From positions 372,001 to 436,000 of the forward strand of contig CAVVFL010000002.1 in assembly GCA_963747375.1 (NCBI GenBank): a stretch of 64,000 nt of DNA, given 5' to 3'. The translations under genes were made by a program, and so were the position numbers. This document shows, one piece after another, positions 59,764 to 64,000 of this stretch. Source of the DNA: Sva-07 sp963747375 (GTDB taxonomy: Bacteria; Actinomycetota; Acidimicrobiia; Acidimicrobiales; Ilumatobacteraceae). The notes under the pieces are model-generated. The model was given only the letters and a program-made list of their open reading frames with translations. It had not been told where the DNA came from and did not search any database. Numbering within the stretch: the stretch's first letter is position 1; each line of letters begins with the position of its first letter.

Positions 59764-60512
59764 GCCCCGGCTCGTCCGGCGAGGAAGATCACGGTTCCCG
59801 CGATGTCTTCGGGCGAACCGATCCGGCGTCGGGGGACGCCGGCCTCGACCATCTTGCGGCTGTCGGGGTCGTCGAGGCGGTACGCCATCATCTTCGACTC
59901 GAACGGGCCTGGCGCGATCGAGTTGATGGTGATGTTGTCGCGCACCAGGTGCGCCGCCATGTGTCGAGCCATCATGTGGATCCCGGCCTTCGACGCCGAA
60001 TACGAGTAGTTGTCGCCGACCGGGACGCGGATCCCGTCGATCGAGCCGATCATGATGACCCGCGCCGGGTCCTCGGCAGTGGCGCCGGCCTTCAGTTGGG
60101 GCAGGAGGGCCTGCGTCAGCATGAACGGGGCCTTGACATTGAGGTCCATCACCTTGTCGAAACCGATCTCGGGGAACTCGCCGAGCGGCGCGCCCCAGGC
60201 CGCGCCGGCATTGTTGACGAGGATGTCGACCTGCGATTCACGCTCGGTGAACCGATCGACGAACGACGCCAGACCGTCGGCTGTCGACAGATCGGCGGGC
60301 AACGAGATGCAGTGGCCGTGTTCGGACAACTCGGCGGCAGCCGCGTCGCAGGCGTCGGCCTTGCGGGCCGTGATGTACGTGCGCACGCCGTTGGCGACGA
60401 GACCCGAGGCGATCATGAACCCGATGCCGCGGGATCCGCCCGTGACCACGGCAACTTTGCCGTCGAGGCCGAAGAGGTTGGCGAGTGCGAGCGGCGAGCT
60501 GGAATCGGGCAT
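59712..60512 (-). CDS. SDR-family oxidoreductase
   Basis: 266 residues from the ATG at 60512. TGGSRGIG (cofactor), ARKADACDAAAAELSE, NNAGAAWG and MIGSIDG...YSYSASKAG (Ser, Tyr, Lys) are all present, and SVIPVDGGIST is the usual end. Its start codon faces the DUF2855 start codon on the plus strand with nine bases between. CATACT six bases upstream of its ATG fits a leaderless -10. Confidence 0.87.
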   Translation of the reverse strand: MPDSSSPLALANLFGLDGKVAVVTGGSRGIGFMIASGLVANGVRTYITARKADACDAAAAELSEHGHCISLPADLSTADGLASFVDRFTERESQVDILVNNAGAAWGAPLGEFPEIGFDKVMDLNVKAPFMLTQALLPQLKAGATAEDPARVIMIGSIDGIRVPVGDNYSYSASKAGIHMMARHMAAHLVRDNITINSIAPGPFESKMMAYRLDDPDSRKMVEAGVPRRRIGSPEDIAGTVIFLAGRAGAYTTGSVIPVDGGISTL

Positions 60513-60521
60513 GCTGGCAGT

Positions 60522-61664
60522 ATGGCGCACGACAACAACAGCGGTCAGGTCCTGGAAGTCAGACGGGCGTCGTTCGGCGAAACCCGTCTCAGCCCGGTCG
60601 TGGCCGGCGAGTTGTCGGACGGTCAGATCCGACTCCGCATCGACAGCTTCGCGGTCACCGCCAACAACGTCAGCTACGCCGGCGCCGGCGACATGCTCGG
60701 CTACTGGGACTTCTTCCCTGCCGATGACGACCCGCAGACGTGGGGACGTGTGCCCGCGATGGGGTGGGCCGAGATCGTCGAGTCGCGAGTTCCCGACCTG
60801 CCTGTCGGTGGCCGGTACTACGGGTGGTTCCCGATGGCGAGTTCGGTCACGTTCACCGCGTCGGCCACCGACGACGGATTCCGCGACGACGGCGCCCATC
60901 GGCAGGCGCACGCTCCGATCTACCGCGCCTACCTCTCGACCGCCGTCGACCCCTGGTACGACACCTCGCCCGACGGGGAGGACCGTCACGCGGTGCTCCG
61001 TGTGCTGTTCCTCACCGGCTTCCTCGCCGACGAGTTCTTCGCCGACTGTGGCAGTGCCACGGGAGACGCATACTTCGGTGCCCATCAGGTGGTCGTGATC
61101 TCGGCATCGTCGAAGACTGCGATCGGATTCGCACAGCGCGCGGCGCAGCGTGAGGGGCTGCGCGTCGTCGGCCTCACCTCGGCTCGCAACGTCGAGTTCG
61201 TCCGTTCGCTCGGCTTCTACGACTCGGTCCTCACCTACGACGAGGTCGGCGTCCTGGCCATGGTCGACAGCGTGATCATCGACATGGCGGGCAATCCGGC
61301 GGTGCTCGCCGCGATCCACGCCCATCTCGGTGACCACGTCAAGTATTCGATGATGGTGGGAAAGAGTCACCACGACGCCATGCCGCCGGCAGACGCACCG
61401 GGCCTGCCGGGCCCGGCGCCGCAGTTCTTCTTCGCGCCGACGGATGTCGAGCGTCGCGTCGCCGCCTGGGGCCCCGAGCAGTATCAGATGCTCACGACCG
61501 CAGCGATCGTCGAGTTCATCGACGGCAGTCGTTCGTGGCTGACCATCGAGCACCGCGACGGTGCGCCCGACGGGCCCGATGGTGTCCAGTCGGCATGGGC
61601 CGACATCCACGGTGGCAGTGTCGAGCCGAGCGTGGGCATCGTGACGTCGTTGCCGAACCCATGA
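60522..61664 (+). CDS. DUF2855 family protein
   Basis: 380 residues from the ATG at 60522. LRIDSFAVTANNVSYAGAGD, GWAEIVESRVPDLPVGGRYY, VVVISASSKTAIGFAQRAAQ and PAVLAAIHAHLGDHVKYSMM match DUF2855, MDR-fold proteins of unknown function. Stop overlaps the following methyltransferase start (ATGA), so expression is coupled. Confidence 0.83.
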   Translation: MAHDNNSGQVLEVRRASFGETRLSPVVAGELSDGQIRLRIDSFAVTANNVSYAGAGDMLGYWDFFPADDDPQTWGRVPAMGWAEIVESRVPDLPVGGRYYGWFPMASSVTFTASATDDGFRDDGAHRQAHAPIYRAYLSTAVDPWYDTSPDGEDRHAVLRVLFLTGFLADEFFADCGSATGDAYFGAHQVVVISASSKTAIGFAQRAAQREGLRVVGLTSARNVEFVRSLGFYDSVLTYDEVGVLAMVDSVIIDMAGNPAVLAAIHAHLGDHVKYSMMVGKSHHDAMPPADAPGLPGPAPQFFFAPTDVERRVAAWGPEQYQMLTTAAIVEFIDGSRSWLTIEHRDGAPDGPDGVQSAWADIHGGSVEPSVGIVTSLPNP

Positions 61665-62956
61665 CCCGCCCGGAGATCCATCGACGGTTGTTGCGCGTCC
61701 CGCGCCCGAACGACAAACGCCTCGCCGTCAGGGTCACCCCTGACGCGCTGCGCCACGTCAAGGCCCGCCATCCCTGGGTGTTCGAGGAGTCGGTGACCTC
61801 GATCAGCCACGAGGCCGACGCCGGTGACCTGGCCGTGATCTTCGACAGTGACCGCAAGTTCGTCGCACTCGCCCTCTACGACCCGACGTCGCCGATTCGT
61901 TTCCGGATCCTCCACGTCGGGCGGCCGACCCCCATCGACGCGGGGTGGTGGAGAGCCACCATCGAGGCTGCCCTCGTCAAGCGGGACATCTTCACGTCGG
62001 ACCCCGCAGCCGACGAACTCGCCTACCGGGTGATCAACGGCGAGAACGACGGACTCTCGGGCCTGGTGGTCGATCGATACGCCGGCGTCCTCGTGATCAA
62101 GCTCTACTCCGGCGCCTGGTTCCCACACCTGTTGACGCTGACTCGGGCGCTCCTCGACGTCACCGGCTGCGAGGGAGTCGTGCTGCGACTGGCGCGCAAT
62201 CTCCAGGCCGGCGAGACGTTCGGTCTCGGTGACGGCGACGTGATCGCCGGTGTCGTCGCCGACGGCCCGGTGCGCTTCATCGAAGGCGGTCTCGCGTTCG
62301 AAGCCGACGTGCGCACCGGCCAGAAGACCGGACACTTCCTCGATCAACGGGCCAACCGCCTGCGCGTCGGTTCGATGGCGGCCGGTCGCGACGTGCTCGA
62401 CGTGTTCGCCTCGACCGGGGGATTCAGTGTCCATGCCGCCGCCGGTGGCGCCCGGAGCGTCCACGCCGTCGATCTGTCGGCGCCGACGCTGGCCGCGGCC
62501 GAACGCAACATGGCGCTCAACGACCACCTCGATGCGGTGCGCAACTGTGCGTTCACCACCGAGGTCGGCGACGCCTTCGAGGTCATGGTGCAGCTCGCAC
62601 GCACCGCAAGGGACTACGACGTCGTGGTCGTCGACCCGCCGTCGTTCGCGCAGCGACAGGCGAACGTCGAGGGTGCGCTGCGCGCGTACACCCGCTTGAC
62701 ACACCTCGCGCTCCGCCTCGTCAGGCCCGGCGGCGTGCTCGTGCAGGCGTCGTGTTCGAGCCGGGTGACCGCCGACCAGTTCTTCGAGACCGTGCTCGAT
62801 GCCGCTGCGGCCGCGGGGCGCCCCATCACCGAGATCTGCCGGACCGGCCACGACGTCGACCATCCCGTCGGCTTCCGCGAGGGCGAGTACCTCAAGGCCG
62901 GGTTCTGGAAGGTGGGCGCCGGTCAGACGTCGGACGCTCAGTCGTCGAGACGATGA
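61661..62956 (+). CDS. Class I SAM-dependent rRNA methyltransferase, RlmI/RlmK-like
   Basis: 431 residues from the ATG at 61661. An N-terminal PUA-like part (HPWVFEESV), an RNA-recognition linker (INGENDGLSGLVVDRYAGVL), the SAM site DVFASTGGFSVHAAAGG, VVDPPSFAQRQANVEGALR (catalytic Pro-Pro motif) and VLVQASCSSRV match the 23S rRNA m5C-type methyltransferase group. Targets a cytosine or guanine of 23S rRNA in characterised members. Translationally coupled to DUF2855. Confidence 0.86.
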   Translation: MTRPEIHRRLLRVPRPNDKRLAVRVTPDALRHVKARHPWVFEESVTSISHEADAGDLAVIFDSDRKFVALALYDPTSPIRFRILHVGRPTPIDAGWWRATIEAALVKRDIFTSDPAADELAYRVINGENDGLSGLVVDRYAGVLVIKLYSGAWFPHLLTLTRALLDVTGCEGVVLRLARNLQAGETFGLGDGDVIAGVVADGPVRFIEGGLAFEADVRTGQKTGHFLDQRANRLRVGSMAAGRDVLDVFASTGGFSVHAAAGGARSVHAVDLSAPTLAAAERNMALNDHLDAVRNCAFTTEVGDAFEVMVQLARTARDYDVVVVDPPSFAQRQANVEGALRAYTRLTHLALRLVRPGGVLVQASCSSRVTADQFFETVLDAAAAAGRPITEICRTGHDVDHPVGFREGEYLKAGFWKVGAGQTSDAQSSRR

Positions 62957-64000
62957 CCGACCGGTGTCGCACTGCGCACCCGGCCGAGCACCCGTGAGGC
63001 CTTGACCGTGGCGCGGGCACCCTGGGGGACGGCGGTTCGCTCGGTCGCACGCCATGCGGCGATCGTGTCGGTCGATCCGTCGTCGACGGCGAGGTACACC
63101 CGGTAACGATCGCGATCGAGCAGCCGGCGCAACCGTCGCGGGAGCTTCGACACCTCGACCGGGCGGCGGGCCCGGACGACGACGCCTGTTCGCTCGACGG
63201 TCGACACGAGATCGACGATGCCGGCGATCGCGAGCCAGAGCCCGATCAGGATCGGTACGAACGAGAGGATCGACACCGCCGTGGCCACGTCGACGATGAG
63301 CCAGTCCTGTTCCGGCAGCTGTTCGTAGATCCAATCGAAGCCCTGGCCGCGAGCCACGTCGGTCGACCAGCTCCGCAGGCGGAGCCCCGCCACCAGCAGC
63401 ACCGCGCCGACCGCAATCGCGACGTACGGCGCGACGCCGAAGCCGAGACGCGAGGGGTACGTCACACGCACGAGCCGGGCGTGGCCACCCACGGAACTCC
63501 ATGCTCGGAAGTGGTCCTCGCGGGCCAGTGGCAGCTCGATTGCGGCCCCCTCGGCGAAACACATCGCCACGGCGTAGGCGAGGCGGCGGTCGCCGATGTC
63601 CTGCGCGCTCGGCGCCAGATCGCCGAATCCCGCCTGGTCGAGACGCTGTCGCACCGCCAGCCATCGTTTCGTCGCCACGACGCCCTCGTTGGTGTGTGTG
63701 TACAACGGCTGGACCAGCACCCGAACGAGCATGACGGCCAGCACCACGAGTGCGGCCAGCAACAGCCACGATCCGATTCGCCGTTCGACCGAGTCGATCA
63801 CGGCGACGTCGGTTCCGGTGCTCGCACCCAGCAACCAGCACACGGCTCCGAGCAGGGTGAATGCAGCCGGGGCGACGAGATCGGTGAGACGCCAACGGCG
63901 CGTGACCAGCCCGGTGTCGCGCGCTTGGGTGGCCACGAGACCGCTGAACCTGCGCCACCAGGCGCCGCGGATGTCGACGGCCAGATATCTCGCCGGAATC
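62938..64000 (-). CDS. Large membrane protein, 5' end beyond the window
   Basis: The minus-strand frame is open from 64000 (RYLAVDIRGAWWRRFSGL continues past a GTG at 63936) to a stop at 62938. Hydrophobic segments: DLVAPAAFTLLGAVCWLLGA, WLLLAALVVLAVMLVRVLVQ, VAPYVAIAVGAVLLVAGLRL and VSILSFVPILIGLWLAIAGI. Between these is a soluble region (RWLAVRQRLDQAGFGDLAPS). The layout recalls DUF2207 membrane proteins, but with the N-terminus missing this is tentative. Overlaps the methyltransferase 3' end by 19 bases. Confidence 0.65.
   Translation of the reverse strand, partial: IPARYLAVDIRGAWWRRFSGLVATQARDTGLVTRRWRLTDLVAPAAFTLLGAVCWLLGASTGTDVAVIDSVERRIGSWLLLAALVVLAVMLVRVLVQPLYTHTNEGVVATKRWLAVRQRLDQAGFGDLAPSAQDIGDRRLAYAVAMCFAEGAAIELPLAREDHFRAWSSVGGHARLVRVTYPSRLGFGVAPYVAIAVGAVLLVAGLRLRSWSTDVARGQGFDWIYEQLPEQDWLIVDVATAVSILSFVPILIGLWLAIAGIVDLVSTVERTGVVVRARRPVEVSKLPRRLRRLLDRDRYRVYLAVDDGSTDTIAAWRATERTAVPQGARATVKASRVLGRVRSATPVGHRLDD

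Noticed and set aside
59412..60521. Upstream part of the long open frame leading into DUF2855
   Set aside because: DUF2855 similarity begins at the ATG at 60522; the upstream part is antisense to a conserved SDR.
61484..63958. 824-codon minus-strand frame across the methyltransferase
   Set aside because: It overlaps the conserved methyltransferase throughout and shows only low-complexity Arg/Pro-rich sequence.
1..64000. RNA genes, CRISPR arrays, IS elements, prophage or att sites
   Set aside because: I looked for tRNA-like cloverleafs, repeat-spacer arrays and transposase or integrase motifs and saw none; a covariance-model scan would be decisive for RNA genes.

Overview
This window is GC-rich, densely coded DNA from a free-living actinobacterium. 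The gene families (mycothiol-type DinB/maleylpyruvate-isomerase proteins, TIGR03086, DUF6325, class III cyclase-ATPase regulators, many SDRs and amidohydrolases) suggest the class Acidimicrobiia, possibly an Ilumatobacter-like bacterium. That placement is inferred from protein style, not from a marker gene. I saw no rRNA, tRNA, CRISPR array, insertion sequence or prophage.

Region 1-6.7 kb: the 5' part of a cyclase/ATPase regulator, then a nitrite/NO block. It holds a lipoprotein copper nitrite reductase with an added N-terminal cupredoxin (all NirK copper ligands present), an Rrf2/NsrR-like regulator with three cysteines, a YwiC-like membrane protein, a tiny membrane protein overlapping a four-cysteine SufR-like regulator, and a RIC-type di-iron Fe-S repair protein with an extra N-terminal CxxC domain. 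Together these look like nitrite reduction plus sensing and repair of NO damage; no NO reductase is present here.

Region 6.7-22.7 kb: toxin-antitoxin remnants (HigB/HigA, VapC), an overlapping pair of archaeal-type glyceraldehyde-3-phosphate dehydrogenase and phosphoglycerate kinase, a lipoprotein nucleoside hydrolase with a degenerate metal motif, several decayed genes, a lone type IV prepilin-like protein, and a minus-strand run (2-hydroxyacid dehydrogenase, amidohydrolase, SDR) that looks like a small sugar-acid or lactone catabolic operon.

Region 22.7-42 kb: a CmcJ-like oxygenase, DUF2252, a SulP transporter with DUF1622, and a cupin gene and a TIGR03086 gene that each carry the same 25-bp upstream element next to a divergent TPR regulator. 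Then come a thiolase, a stress-type block (two DUF6325 proteins around a MalT/LuxR regulator, small membrane proteins) and an anaerobic sulfatase-maturase-like radical SAM protein.

Region 42-64 kb: SDRs, a phosphofructokinase overlapping a zinc-ribbon SDR, a flavin monooxygenase, and a minus-strand operon (acidic-repeat secreted protein, Pro/Ala-rich anchored protein, ApbE flavin transferase, ferric-reductase-like haem membrane protein; DUF2231 adjacent) divergent from a two-component system, which may be an uncharacterised extracytoplasmic redox system. A Cys-rich mini-protein under a CsoR-like copper operator follows, then more SDRs, DUF2855 and an RNA methyltransferase.

Two window-wide patterns matter. 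Many genes start 6-8 nt after a TANNNT box, which fits leaderless transcription. At least eight otherwise well-conserved genes carry single-base indels, nearly all one-base insertions, which may be residual sequencing error rather than true decay.
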